DNA of 64,000 nucleotides, from positions 310,001-374,000 of the forward strand of contig CAWADP010000020.1 of NCBI GenBank assembly GCA_963780805.1, written 5' to 3'. A program made the position numbers and the translations under genes. Each line of letters begins with the position of its first letter. Position 1 is the first letter of the stretch. This DNA comes from JASHVB01 sp963780805. Its GTDB lineage: Bacteria > Pseudomonadota > Alphaproteobacteria > Acetobacterales > Acetobacteraceae. Below the pieces are notes generated by a model that was not told the origin of the DNA, made no database searches, and saw nothing but the letters and a program-made list of their open reading frames with translations. Shown here one piece after another: positions 48,216-57,182 of the stretch.

Positions 48216-49172
48216 TCAGCTGCTGCCGATCAGGATGCCGCAGGCAAATACCAGTGCACCACCGAACGCGACCTGCAGCCCTGCGGAGACTGGCGGTGTA
48301 TCCATGTATTTCCAGCGCACCCAACTGATCACCGCCAGTTCCACGACCACCACGCCGATGGCCACCGCCATGGCGGTCCAGAAGCTGGGGATCAGGAACG
48401 GCAGCGTGTGGCCGATGCCGCCCAGCGTCGTCATCACCCCGGTGATCGCGCCGCGCAGGTAAGGCGCACCGCGTCCCGTCAGGCTGCCGTTGTCCGACAG
48501 TGCCTCGGCGAAGGCCATGGAGATGCCGGCTCCGATCGACGCTGCCAACCCGACGATGAACGCTTGCCACGGCTCGTGCGTTGCGAAGGCGGCGGCGAAC
48601 ACCGGCGCCAACGTGGACACCGAGCCGTCCATCAGTCCCGCGAGCCCCGGCTGGATGTAGCGCAGCACGAAGGCGCGGCGCGCGTGCACGTCCTCCTCGC
48701 GCCGCACGTTCTCCGGCAGGTTCTGGTCGCTGAGCTGTTCTGCGCGATGTTCATGCTCTACTTCCGCCTCGGCGAGATCGCCCAGCAACTTTCGGATAGA
48801 GACGTCCTCGCTGCGCGCGGCGGCGCGGCGGTAGAATCGCTGCGTCTCGATTTCCATGTTCTCGGCGAAGTTGCGGACCTCGTCGAGATTCAGCGGCAGG
48901 ATCTGCCACACCGGCTTGTGCTGCACGAAGCCGCGCACGTCCTGGCGGCGGATCAGCGGGATATGCTCGCCGAACTTCTCGCGGAACAGTTCCAGGAGGC
49001 GACGGCGATGGGTGGCCTCCTCCTCGGCCATTTCCGAGAAGACGTGGGAACTGCCGGGATAGTCTTCCCGCAGGCCCTCGGAAATGTCGGTGTAAATGCG
49101 GTTGTCCTCTTCCTCATTGGCGATCGCCAGGGCGAGGACTTCGCGTTCGGTCAGATCGGAAAAATTGCGCAT
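48216..49172 (-). CDS. mbfA: Membrane-bound ferritin-like iron exporter
   Basis: 318 residues from the ATG at 49172. The N-terminal half is a rubrerythrin/ferritin-like four-helix domain with di-iron ligands: ALAIANEEEDNRIY, EMAEEEATHRRRL (ExxH), NMEIETQRFYRRAA and AEAEVEHEHRAE (ExxH-like). The C-terminal half is a VIT1/CCC1-type membrane domain with FVLRYIQPGLAGLMDGSVST and SMAFAEALSDNG, followed by several helices. MbfA in rhizobia exports ferrous iron and protects against iron and peroxide stress, usually under Irr control. The longer open frame to 49601 is not part of the family. A 16-bp palindrome lies at 49218-49233 upstream. Confidence 0.92.
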   Translation of the reverse strand: MRNFSDLTEREVLALAIANEEEDNRIYTDISEGLREDYPGSSHVFSEMAEEEATHRRRLLELFREKFGEHIPLIRRQDVRGFVQHKPVWQILPLNLDEVRNFAENMEIETQRFYRRAAARSEDVSIRKLLGDLAEAEVEHEHRAEQLSDQNLPENVRREEDVHARRAFVLRYIQPGLAGLMDGSVSTLAPVFAAAFATHEPWQAFIVGLAASIGAGISMAFAEALSDNGSLTGRGAPYLRGAITGVMTTLGGIGHTLPFLIPSFWTAMAVAIGVVVVELAVISWVRWKYMDTPPVSAGLQVAFGGALVFACGILIGSS

Positions 49173-49217
49173 GGCCGGGAATGTGGCGGCAATCTGCGGT
49201 TGGTCAAGCGGGGGCGT

Positions 49218-49233
49218 AGCGATAAGAATCGCT
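49218..49233. promoter_or_regulatory. 16-bp palindrome upstream of mbfA
   Basis: AGCGAT-AAGA-ATCGCT forms a perfect 6+6 inverted repeat with a 4-base spacer, about 46 bases before the mbfA start. Position and symmetry fit an operator. It does not match the classical Irr box closely, so the regulator is not assigned. Confidence 0.35.
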
Positions 49234-49975
49234 CGCAAGACGGGTGAAGTCGCCCTCAGCCCGAGGGCGAACGCCCGCGCGTACTCGCCCCCGCAGGAGT
49301 AGGCGGGAGAGCAGGGGCAAACTGCCCCTCTGCACTGTGTGCCGCTATTCGTCTGCGGTAAGTGCTTTGCCCCAAATGACATCGATGTTCGTGGTGGCCT
49401 TTTTTCCGCAGGGAGACACAATTGAGCAATCACGGAGACCAGGGAGTCGAAGGCTCCCCGATCGCCGCGGAGGCACCTCCCACTCCGTGGTCCCCCACGT
49501 CGGGTAACGGTCGGATTGGCCCGGTAGCTGACAGTTGGTTTGGCTGGGTAACCGGGCGGATCGAAGCGCTGCGACCAAGGCCGCTTTGGGCGGTCGGGCA
49601 AATCGATGCTCGGCGGGTGAGATGGCGTGAGCTGTTAATGGAGCGTTAGCATAAGGCCGGACGGCAATCGAATTTCCATGGACGGCTGATCGATGATGTG
49701 GACGCGTGACGACGCCCTCGAGGGCGGCGCTGCGCGCGCCGGCTGCGTCCGGCCCTTGATGGCGCCGCCACGTGTCCACGCTCGACCGTCATGCCGTTTA
49801 TGGCATATAGCGCACGGTCGAGCGGGACATGATTGGCAGCAGATGCCCGCTTGTCAGGCCCATTAGGTCAAAGCGCGACTAGCCCACGAATCGTGCCGAA
49901 GACTGTTTGACTTCTAATTTGAAATCAGCTCTCCTGTGGAGCGCTGCCCGCGGGTGGGCTAACGCAAGAAGCCAA
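49234..49975. other. Non-coding gap with nested inverted repeats
   Basis: No convincing gene. A large imperfect inverted repeat (arms about 49705-49729 and 49754-49778, around 20 of 25 positions pairing) is followed directly by a second hairpin (49779-49789 with 49814-49824, inner ATGCC/GGCAT). The open frame at 49422-49649 begins with TTG behind GGGAG but has no recognisable content. Confidence 0.6.
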
Positions 49976-50734
49976 TCAGGTGAACAAGGAGTTGCTGCTG
50001 AGCAGGTCGGACAGCCCGAGGTGGCCTGCCCCCGTCAATACCGCGATGGCCGTGCCAGCACCACTGCCATGCGGAGCGATGGACAGAGTGGTACTGGACT
50101 TTGTGCTGGTCACCTGCAGGTATTGACCAAGCGTGGCGAAATCGCCGTTCCACGTGGTGGCCGCGAGTGCCGGCTGCAGGTCAAGTAGATCACCGTTGGT
50201 CTCACTGAAGCCTGCTATCGTATCAAAACCACTGCCTGCGTCAGGCAATACAAAGAGATTGTCCCCGGTTCCGCCTGAGATGCTGTTTGTGCCGACGCTC
50301 GCGTTGACGGTGTTGCCTATGCCACCCAAAACGATCGTGTTATGACCGGTACCTGTCAGAATGAACGCCATCCCCTGGGTGGCGCCGACATAGTTCGTGC
50401 CATTGCCCAGCAAGATGGTGTCGTGGGTCCCCCCGAGATCGATTACATCGTTGCCATTACCGAGTTCCACCGCATTGAAGCCTGCTTGACCGCCGATAAC
50501 GGCGATGTTGCCTCCCGGGCTGCCAACCACATTGTAGCCACCCCCAAGCAGAACGATCGCATTTCCTTGCGCAATATCAACCAGAGCGTCGCCGTCGCCA
50601 GCAAGGATCAGATCGTTGCTGCCTCCTCCGAAGATCTGGTTGCCCTGTCCGAATGCGATGATTATGTCATTACCGGCCGGCGCAAACAGGACACCGTCAC
50701 CGGTTGTTGGCCCGGTTAAAACATTGATCGCCAT
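49976..50734 (-). CDS. Small RTX-like secreted protein (degenerate calcium-binding repeats)
   Basis: 252 residues behind a good AGGAGATAT ribosome site. Residues 15-165 are glycine/aspartate/asparagine-rich strand repeats such as GSNDLILAGDGDALVD and GNGNDVIDLGGTHDTIL, degenerate relatives of the GGxGxDxUx calcium-binding nonapeptide roll. The C-terminal 80 residues begin DAGSGFDTIAGFSETNGDLLDL, the usual start of the type I secretion C-terminal target domain, and end LLSSNSLFT. There is no Sec signal. It is a plausible second substrate for a type I exporter such as the one at 17192-20450. Lower GC and a better ribosome site than neighbours. It carries no enzymatic domain. Confidence 0.85.
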   Translation of the reverse strand: MAINVLTGPTTGDGVLFAPAGNDIIIAFGQGNQIFGGGSNDLILAGDGDALVDIAQGNAIVLLGGGYNVVGSPGGNIAVIGGQAGFNAVELGNGNDVIDLGGTHDTILLGNGTNYVGATQGMAFILTGTGHNTIVLGGIGNTVNASVGTNSISGGTGDNLFVLPDAGSGFDTIAGFSETNGDLLDLQPALAATTWNGDFATLGQYLQVTSTKSSTTLSIAPHGSGAGTAIAVLTGAGHLGLSDLLSSNSLFT

Positions 50735-51007
50735 TTTCTATATCTCCTGTGCCTTGTTAGAATATCGGCTGCCTGTGCGGACATTGGACCGACGCAATTG
50801 AGCGTATGAGGACCCGATCGCTGCGTGAAATTATTGTTGACTAAACCATCCGAGGGCGCAACCAGAAAAAATTGCCATACAATCATTCCTTCGGACGAGC
50901 ATTCCTTTGGACAAGGCGATTCGAACCAACCATATCCGCTACAGTTGCGCGAGGTAGCGATCGATCATCCCCCACCGGGAGGTCGCATACGTAAGTAAGA
51001 ACGCATT

Positions 51008-51061
51008 CCAAATTTCCGGCTCAAGCCAAATTTGCGGCTCAAGCCAAATTTCCGGCTCAGG
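51008..51061. repeat. 18-bp tandem repeat, three copies
   Basis: The unit CCAAATTTCCGGCTCAAG is present three times in perfect register, with one changed base in the second copy and one in the third. It precedes the GTACC-rich repeat. Confidence 0.9.
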
Positions 51062-51082
51062 TAGATGTCACGAGCTGACTGT

Positions 51083-51277
51083 TAGAGGGTACCATTAGAG
51101 AGTACCGTCAGTCAGAGAGGTACCCGTCAGAGGGTACGGGTACCGTCGTCGGGGGTACCGTCAGAGGGTACCGTACCGTCGGGGGTACCGTCAGAGGGTA
51201 CCGTCCCGTCGGGGGTACCGTCAGAGAGGGGGAGATACCGTCGGAGGGTACCATCAGAGGGTACCGTCAGAGGCGGT
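51083..51277. repeat. GGTACCGTCAGAGG minisatellite with 30-bp higher-order unit
   Basis: About a dozen GTACC-containing units of 13-17 bases stand in a row. In the centre (51151-51240) a 30-base unit beginning GGGGGTACCGTCAGAGGGTA occurs three times, the third diverging at its end. It lies between the divergent RTX-like gene and the ROK kinase and contains no open frame of note. The rest of the gap, 50735-51007, is AT-richer and probably holds the promoter of the RTX-like gene, but I could not fix its boxes. Confidence 0.9.
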
Positions 51278-51381
51278 AGGTCATCGCGCACCGGTTTCGT
51301 CCGGCCCGTGGTTCACCCGACCGCCCCTCACTCCGCCCGCTGCTCCCATCGCCGCGGCCGATAGAGTAAGCTGGCTGAGCC

Positions 51382-52284
51382 ATGACCCAACATCGCATCG
51401 GCATCGACCTCGGCGGCACCAAGATCGAGATCGCCGTCCTCGCCCCCGACGGCAGCGAGGCGTTCCGTCACCGCATTGCCACCCCGCATGCCGACTACCA
51501 CGCCACGCTCGACGCCATCGCCGCACTGGTGCGGGAAACCGAGGTGAAGCTCGGCGTGACCGCCACGGTCGGTATTGGCATTCCCGGCGTGGTCAGCCCC
51601 GCCACCGGGCGGGTAAAGAACGCAAACTCGACCACGCTGAACGGCCATACGTTCGACGCGGACATCGCGCGGAAGCTCGGCCGCGAGGTGCGGGTGGAGA
51701 ACGACGCCAACTGCTTCACCCTGTCGGAAGCGTCCGATGGCGCCGGCACCGGCTATCGCCTGGTGTTCGGCATCATCCTTGGCACCGGCTGCGGCGGTGG
51801 CATCGCTGTGGATGGGCGAGTGCACCGCGGCCCGCACGGCGTGGCCGGCGAGTGGGGCCACAACCCGCTGCCCTGGCCGACCCCGGACGAATACCCCGGC
51901 CCGGCGTGCTGGTGCGGCCAGCGCGGTTGCCTGGAGACCTTCGTCGCCGGCCCTGGCCTGGCGCGCGACTGCGACGGCCCGGACGCGCTCGACGCCAGCG
52001 GTATCCCGGCCCGCGCCGCTGCGGGCGACCCGCGCGCCCAGGTGGCATTGACCCGCCATGCCGACCGCCTCGCCCGCGGCCTGGCGCAGGTCATCAACCT
52101 GCTCGATCCCGACGCCATCGTCCTGGGGGGCGGCCTGTCGAACATGGCGCACCTCTATACCGACCTGCCCAGGCTGCTGCCGCGCCACGTGTTCAGCGAC
52201 GTGATCACGACGCCGATCCTGAAGAACCAGCACGGGGATTCCTCCGGCGTGCGCGGGGCGGCGTGGCTCTGGCCCGCCGCGTGA
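51382..52284 (+). CDS. ROK-family sugar kinase (fructokinase/glucokinase-like)
   Basis: 300 residues. The ATP-binding phosphate-1 motif is GIDLGGTKIEIAVL. The sugar-binding and catalytic block includes VENDANCFTLSEA with the catalytic Asp. The ROK zinc site is GEWGHNPLPW then CWCGQRGCLETF (His plus three Cys). IVLGGGLSNM is the second ATP site. The closest relatives by motif are fructokinase (Mak) and N-acetylglucosamine kinase; substrate choice is not visible. It starts about 105 bases after the minisatellite, so its promoter lies in or next to repeat DNA. Confidence 0.92.
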   Translation: MTQHRIGIDLGGTKIEIAVLAPDGSEAFRHRIATPHADYHATLDAIAALVRETEVKLGVTATVGIGIPGVVSPATGRVKNANSTTLNGHTFDADIARKLGREVRVENDANCFTLSEASDGAGTGYRLVFGIILGTGCGGGIAVDGRVHRGPHGVAGEWGHNPLPWPTPDEYPGPACWCGQRGCLETFVAGPGLARDCDGPDALDASGIPARAAAGDPRAQVALTRHADRLARGLAQVINLLDPDAIVLGGGLSNMAHLYTDLPRLLPRHVFSDVITTPILKNQHGDSSGVRGAAWLWPAA

Positions 52285-52414
52285 CGGTCGCGGTGGTTCG
52301 GGTGGAAACCAACCTGCCGCCAGGTTTCGATGCCCGTTTCCGGGAGGGAATCGGCATGCGTCGCCGACGCGCGCGACGGCCATACGCACATGCTCCGTTG
52401 GCGCAGCGGCTGAT

Positions 52415-53692
52415 ATGCCGGCGGTCTGTCGCGATTGTTCGGCAGCCCATGAAGCAGCGACAGCCTGCGCGACGTGCGGCGGCACGCGCACCGTCAGCCA
52501 CCCCGAGCTGTTCTCCCTGACGCTCGCCCACATCGACTGCGACGCCTTCTATGCCAGCGTGGAGAAGCGCGACCGTCCAGAACTTGCGGCCAAACCGGTG
52601 ATCGTCGGCGGCGGCGCACGCGGCGTGGTGACCGCCGCCTGCTACGTCGCGCGGCTGTATGGCGTGCGCAGCGCCATGCCGATGTTCAAGGCGCTGAAGG
52701 CTTGTCCCGATGCCGTGGTGATCCGCCCCGACTTCGCCAAATACGTCGCCGTATCCCGCCAGGTCCGCGTCCTGATGTCCGCCCTGACGCCGCTACTCCA
52801 GCCGCTGTCGATCGATGAGGCGGTGCTGGACCTGGCCGGCACCGAGGCGCTGCACGGCGCGCCCCCCGCCGCGGTGCTGGCCCGCTTCGCCCGCCAGGTG
52901 GAGCAAGAGATCGGCATCACGGTCTCGATCGGCCTGGCACCGAACCGGCTGTTGGCCAAGATTGCCGCCGGCCGCGACAAGCCGCGCGGCTTCGCGGTTA
53001 TCGGCGCGGCCGAGGCCATCGCCTTGCTGGCACCCGAACCCGTCCGGCTGCTGCCCGGCATCGGCCCCGTCCTGGCGCGCAAGCTGGAGGCGATGGGCAT
53101 CACCCGCCTGGGCCAGTTGCAGGTGCTGTCGGACCGCGACGCGGTGCGCCGCCTGGGCGAGGACGGTCCCGCCCTGGTCCGTCGCGCCCGCGGCGAGGAC
53201 GCCCGCGCCGTCGATCCCGGCCGCGACACCAAGTCGATCAGCGCCGAGACCACCTTCGACACCGACCTGCGCACCGTCGCCGACCTGGAGCGCCCGTTAT
53301 GGCGGCTGACGGAGAAGCTTGCCCGCCGTCTGAAGGAGAACGACCTGGCCGCCGCCGGCGTCGTGCTGAAGCTCAAGACCGCGCAGTTTGCCATCCGCAC
53401 CCGCGCCGCACGGCTGCCCAGTCCCACAATTCTGCCGGACCGGCTGTTCTCGACCGCGCATGCGCTGCTGGTGCGTGAGGCCACCGGCACTGCCTTCCGG
53501 CTGATCGGGATCGGCGCCAGCCCTTTGGTGCCGCACGCCGAGGCCGACCGCGGCGACCTGGCGGACGCGCTCACCCCGCGCCTCGCTGCCGCGCAGGCCG
53601 CGATCGACGCGGTGCGCGAGCGTTACGGCGCCGCCGCAATCGGACGGGGCAGGGGGTTCGGCGCACGGGGGGTCGGCAAGGAGACGCGGTGA
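52415..53692 (+). CDS. dinB: DNA polymerase IV (Y-family translesion polymerase)
   Basis: 425 residues. The Y-family palm motifs are LAHIDCDAFYASVEKRD with catalytic Asp residues and the five-residue-spaced LSIDEAVLDL (SxDE). The helix-hairpin-helix thumb reads LLPGIGPVLARKLEAMG, and the little-finger domain covers the C-terminal third. An N-terminal extension carries two CxxC pairs (CRDC and CATC) typical of a small zinc-binding element found in many alphaproteobacterial DinB proteins. It performs error-prone bypass of lesions. I did not find a LexA box with certainty in 52285-52414. Confidence 0.94.
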   Translation: MPAVCRDCSAAHEAATACATCGGTRTVSHPELFSLTLAHIDCDAFYASVEKRDRPELAAKPVIVGGGARGVVTAACYVARLYGVRSAMPMFKALKACPDAVVIRPDFAKYVAVSRQVRVLMSALTPLLQPLSIDEAVLDLAGTEALHGAPPAAVLARFARQVEQEIGITVSIGLAPNRLLAKIAAGRDKPRGFAVIGAAEAIALLAPEPVRLLPGIGPVLARKLEAMGITRLGQLQVLSDRDAVRRLGEDGPALVRRARGEDARAVDPGRDTKSISAETTFDTDLRTVADLERPLWRLTEKLARRLKENDLAAAGVVLKLKTAQFAIRTRAARLPSPTILPDRLFSTAHALLVREATGTAFRLIGIGASPLVPHAEADRGDLADALTPRLAAAQAAIDAVRERYGAAAIGRGRGFGARGVGKETR

Positions 53693-53895
53693 TCCCAACT
53701 CCCCTCCCCCCCGGCCCCTCCCGCCCCCGGCCCCTCCCGCGAGGGGAGGGGAGTTGCTTCCCCCTGTGGCCGCGCCGTCCGGCCGCGCTGTCCGGCCCCC
53801 AAATGAGGGCGGACCCGGGGCGGACCCGACCTTGCCTTGTCCGGACGGTTGCCGCACATCCCGCGCGTCATCGCACGAACCTCGATAGCCCTGCC

Positions 53896-54405
53896 GTGCC
53901 CGCAACTCCCGACGACCTTTTCGCCTGGCTCGACTGCCTGGGCATCGAGCACAGCACCGTCACGCATCCGCCGTTCTTCACGGTCGAGGAAGGCCGTCCC
54001 TGGCACCACAAAATCCCCGGCCTGCACTGCAAGAACCTGTTCATCAAGGATCGCAAGGGCGGAATCTGGCTGGTGGTGATGCCCGCCGACAAACGCGCCG
54101 ACCTCGGACGGGTGGAAAAGGCCCTGGCCGCGCCGCGCTTTTCCTTCGCGCAGCCGGATGTCCTGCAAGAGGTGCTGGAACTGACGCCCGGCTCGGTGAC
54201 GCCGTTCGGCCTGATCAACGACAAGCAACGCCGGGTGCGCGTGATCCTCGACCAGGACATGCTGGACAGCGCGTGGGTGAATTTTCATCCGTTGCACAAC
54301 GCCGCGTCGACGACCCTGCGCTCCGCCGACCTGGTGCGGTTCGTGCGCGCGCTGGGCTACGATCCGATCATCGTTCGGTTGCCGGAAGCTGCGGCGACGG
54401 ATTGA
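53896..54405 (+). CDS. Prolyl-tRNA editing protein (ProX/PrdX, YbaK-like deacylase)
   Basis: 169 residues from the GTG at 53896. It is the YbaK/ProX deacylase fold that hydrolyses mischarged Ala-tRNA(Pro). Recognisable blocks are VTHPPFFTVEEG, GLHCKNLFIKDRKGGIWLVVMP, SFAQPDVLQEVLELTPGSVTPFGLIND and ADLVRFVRALGYDP. The long open frame from 53689 runs through a low-complexity CCCCTCCC hairpin that is clearly intergenic, so the GTG just before the conserved PATPDDLFAWL is chosen. It is downstream of dinB in the same orientation. Confidence 0.9.
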   Translation: MPATPDDLFAWLDCLGIEHSTVTHPPFFTVEEGRPWHHKIPGLHCKNLFIKDRKGGIWLVVMPADKRADLGRVEKALAAPRFSFAQPDVLQEVLELTPGSVTPFGLINDKQRRVRVILDQDMLDSAWVNFHPLHNAASTTLRSADLVRFVRALGYDPIIVRLPEAAATD

Positions 54406-54923
54406 CGCCGGGTGCCCAGAGATCAACGCGCGGGCAGCAGCGATGCCGTCATGCACACCCGCAGGACGAAAATGCGGCCAATGGTTGACCGAGAGGGCAC
54501 CGCCTTGGAATTGGCCATCCCGGTTCCCCGCTTGTTTGCGATGCTCGATCAACCCGGCAGCGTGATGTTCAACATCGTCACAGCGGGACGCAGGAGCGTC
54601 GAGGGCAGAGGAGCGTTGCGAATGCCGATGTTTCGTTTCTAAACCGTCACCTTGTGGTGTAATGCAGATTTGATGCGGCAACTTGAACGGCAAGGCTGGG
54701 CGCGCCGTTCATTCGTACGGTCTTCAGGCCAAACCAGAGCGGCCGGCGGGGATTAGCGTCTGATGCCGGTCGGCCCAGCACCAGCAGAGGCTGTGCCATG
54801 CGAAAATTACAGGCAACAATGATTGGGGAGGACTGCTAGCGTCACCGCTGACAAAGGGAGGAACAGACTGAATTGTCGTAAAGCAATACTCGGTCTGCTC
54901 CAAGTCATAGGGAAGACTATTGC
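54406..54923. other. Gap before the MFS gene
   Basis: One small open frame (54412-54642 or from the ATG at 54484) reads MVDREGTALELAIPVPRLF and onward. It has no recognised family and no ribosome site. Nothing else is identifiable; the region near 54780-54900 is AT-richer and could hold the MFS promoter. Confidence 0.4.
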
Positions 54924-56358
54924 ATGGCAGCATCGGTTTCCACTGGCGGCGACGGCCGCGACAATGGCGCGGAGAGGTTGGCAAGTGGGGTTGGCCGCAT
55001 CGCGGCGCGCATCGACCGGTTGCCGCTGACCTGGGTGCAGTGGCGCCTGGCGCTGATCACTCAGATCTTCTGGGGGGTGATCATTGCCGCCGATGGCATT
55101 CCGGCGAAGCTCTACCCGTTCGTGTGGGCCCCCCGACACAGCTTCGGCACCGGCGCCTTTTCGCTGCTGCTGGCCGTCCAGTTCGGTGTCGGTATTCTGG
55201 TCGGCGAATACCTGATCGGCATTGCTGCCGACCGCTGGGGGCGGCGCAACGCGCTTTTGTTGTCCTCGCTGGCCGTTGCCTTGCCACTATGGCCCACCGC
55301 GCTGACCGACAATTTCGGCCTGCTGCTGCTGTTCTTTGGCCTCTCGTCGATCGGTATGGGCGGCGTACTGTCGACGAACGTGGTGTACATGGGTGAGATC
55401 GTGCCGCCGGCCGAGCGCGGCCGGGTGATGCTCGCTTCGCAGATTCTCGCTGGTACTGGTGTTCGGGTTGCTCGGCAATGTGCCCGGAATTCTCTGGGTT
55501 CCCGCGCACTATCAGTGGTTCATCTACCTGTTTTCTGTGGTGCCGTTGGTGGTGCTGGTGCCGCTCGCGATGTGGGCCATGCCGGAATCGCCGCGCTGGC
55601 TGGAGGCACACGGCCGCCATGCGCAGGCCGAGAAAATCATGGCGACGTTGGAGGCGGAATGCCTGCATCGCAGCGGGTTGGCTGGTCTGCCGCAGCCAGA
55701 CTATGCGCGTTACGCCGTCCCGGTGAACGAGCATGTTCCTGTGCGCGAGCTATTCCGGGGTGAGTACGGCCAGCGCACCATTCTGCTGCTGCTCGCCTGG
55801 ATTATCGGCTACGCCGGCCTGGTCTATGGCTTTACCGGCTACCTGCCTGTACTCTTCAGCAGCTTCGGCATGTCCGCCAGTGAGACCTTTGGCGGACTGC
55901 TGATCGCCAGCACCGGCGGCGGCTGCATCGGGCTGGCGATCAGCGCGCTGATCGGCGAGCGCGTGGAGCGACGCACCTCCATCGTCTATTCGGCCGTCCT
56001 GTTCTGCGTGGCAATGTTCGTGCTGTACACAGAGCATTCGCTGCTCGCTGCCTATATGTTGTCGGCGGTGGCCTGGGGTGCGATGACCGTGTGGTTGTTC
56101 AACATGTATAACTATACGGCTGCGGCCTATCCCACGCGGCTGCGGGCCACTGGCACCGGTCTGACCGACGGGCTGGGTCATCTCGGTTCGATCTTCGGCC
56201 CGCTGATCGCCGGTGCTCTGTTCGCCTCCACTGCTGCGGCCGGTCATATCGGATGGTATCTCTACATCACCATCCCCGGCGCCCTTGTTCCGGCGGCGTT
56301 GATTGGCTGGCGTGGCATCAACCAGCGGCGGGCGATCCTGGAGCAGATCTCAAGCTGA
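54924..56358 (+). CDS. Major facilitator superfamily transporter (sugar/metabolite:H+ type), one frameshift
   Basis: The corrected length is 477 residues, twelve membrane helices in two six-helix halves. Typical motifs are GIAADRWGRRNALLL between helices 2 and 3 and PESPRWLEAHGRHAQAEKIM after helix 6, the latter of the sugar-porter/SP or aromatic-acid (AAHS) type, with GERVERRTSIV in the second half. AAYPTRLRATGTG is the helix 10-11 loop of the same group. One extra base near 55452 separates SQIL from LVLVFGLLGN. The substrate is probably a sugar or organic acid. All motifs are intact apart from the shift. Confidence 0.87.
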
Positions 56359-56392
56359 TAGCGCAAGTTCCCCCACCCCGCCGGGAGAGGCA

Positions 56393-56682
56393 ATGGATGT
56401 TCGACGCTCTCCGGAACTGGCCGAATACAATGTGGTGCCATCGATTGCCCATTACGTCCTGGTCGAGCAATTCGAACCGCTTGTGCATGTGTAGAGCCGC
56501 GGTGCGAGCGGCGATTTCAACATAAGGCCCGAGCAAAATCCGAGGTCTGGCAGGCAAATTCGCGCTTCCGGCAATCGGTCCTGCAATCGGTATCGTAATG
56601 CCGATGGCTGAAACCTATGAACGTCTGGATTTCGGTATCGCCATGGACGCTGAGGCACCATCGCCGACCCGCCGGCCGTGGT
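56393..56682 (+). pseudogene. Uma2-family endonuclease remnant
   Basis: The last 90 or so residues of a Uma2 (DUF820) protein can be read in pieces. LAEYNVVPSIAHYVLVEQFEP is the conserved core after the catalytic strand; a TAG follows where the family continues SRGASGDF. After a shift come GLAGKFALPAIG and IVMPMAETYERLDF, the usual C-terminal end. The first half with the catalytic residues is absent. It carries at least one stop and one shift, so it is a genuine relic. Confidence 0.65.
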
Positions 56683-56766
56683 AACGCTGACCCGCGCTTC
56701 TAACAAGAACCAGTCCACGACGTCATCCCGGCGATAGCCGGGCCCCAAGCCGGCCTGGGCTCCTGA

Positions 56767-57129
56767 TCATCGTGCCCGCAGCGCCGAGGCCACCAGCAGC
56801 GCCCAGCCCACCATCAGCAGCGTCCCACCGATCGGCGCCAGCACCCCGAGCGACACTCCGCCGATCGCCAGCGTGTCGACCGCACCGCAGAACAGTACCA
56901 GCCCCAAAACGAAGGCGGCGCCGGCGGCATCTGCCAGCCACCCGCCGCGCGGCGCCCACAACCCACAGAACAGCAGGGCCAGCGCGTGCCAGCCCTGCAT
57001 CTGCAAGGCGTTGCGCAGCATCCCCATGCGCTCGGGGCCGATCCCACCCAGCCCATGCGCGGCCAGTGCCGCCAACCCCACGGCCAAAAGCCCGGCGAAC
57101 GCCCCCAGCCCGATCCATAGCCTGGTCAT
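56767..57129 (-). CDS. DUF423 family membrane protein (YgdD-like)
   Basis: 120 residues with four membrane helices. The family pattern is clear: an N-terminal helix GAFAGLLAVGLAALAAHGL, then ALQMQGWHALALLFCGL with its conserved H-A-L, and GGVSLGVLAPIGGTLLMVGW near the end. The function is unknown. It is divergent from the proline iminopeptidase, with 53 bases between the two starts, so their promoters overlap. Confidence 0.9.
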   Translation of the reverse strand: MTRLWIGLGAFAGLLAVGLAALAAHGLGGIGPERMGMLRNALQMQGWHALALLFCGLWAPRGGWLADAAGAAFVLGLVLFCGAVDTLAIGGVSLGVLAPIGGTLLMVGWALLVASALRAR

Positions 57130-57182
57130 GCCATCGCAACCTTGTTCCCTTTGCGCGCCGCCGCTTATACCATCGGCCTATC

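Noticed and set aside
49345..49779. Minus-strand open frame of 144 codons in the gap after mbfA
   Set aside because: Covers hairpins, no family resemblance and atypical composition.
51083..51277. Possible replication origin iterons
   Set aside because: No replication initiator gene is nearby, and the unit length and spacing are irregular; treated as a minisatellite.
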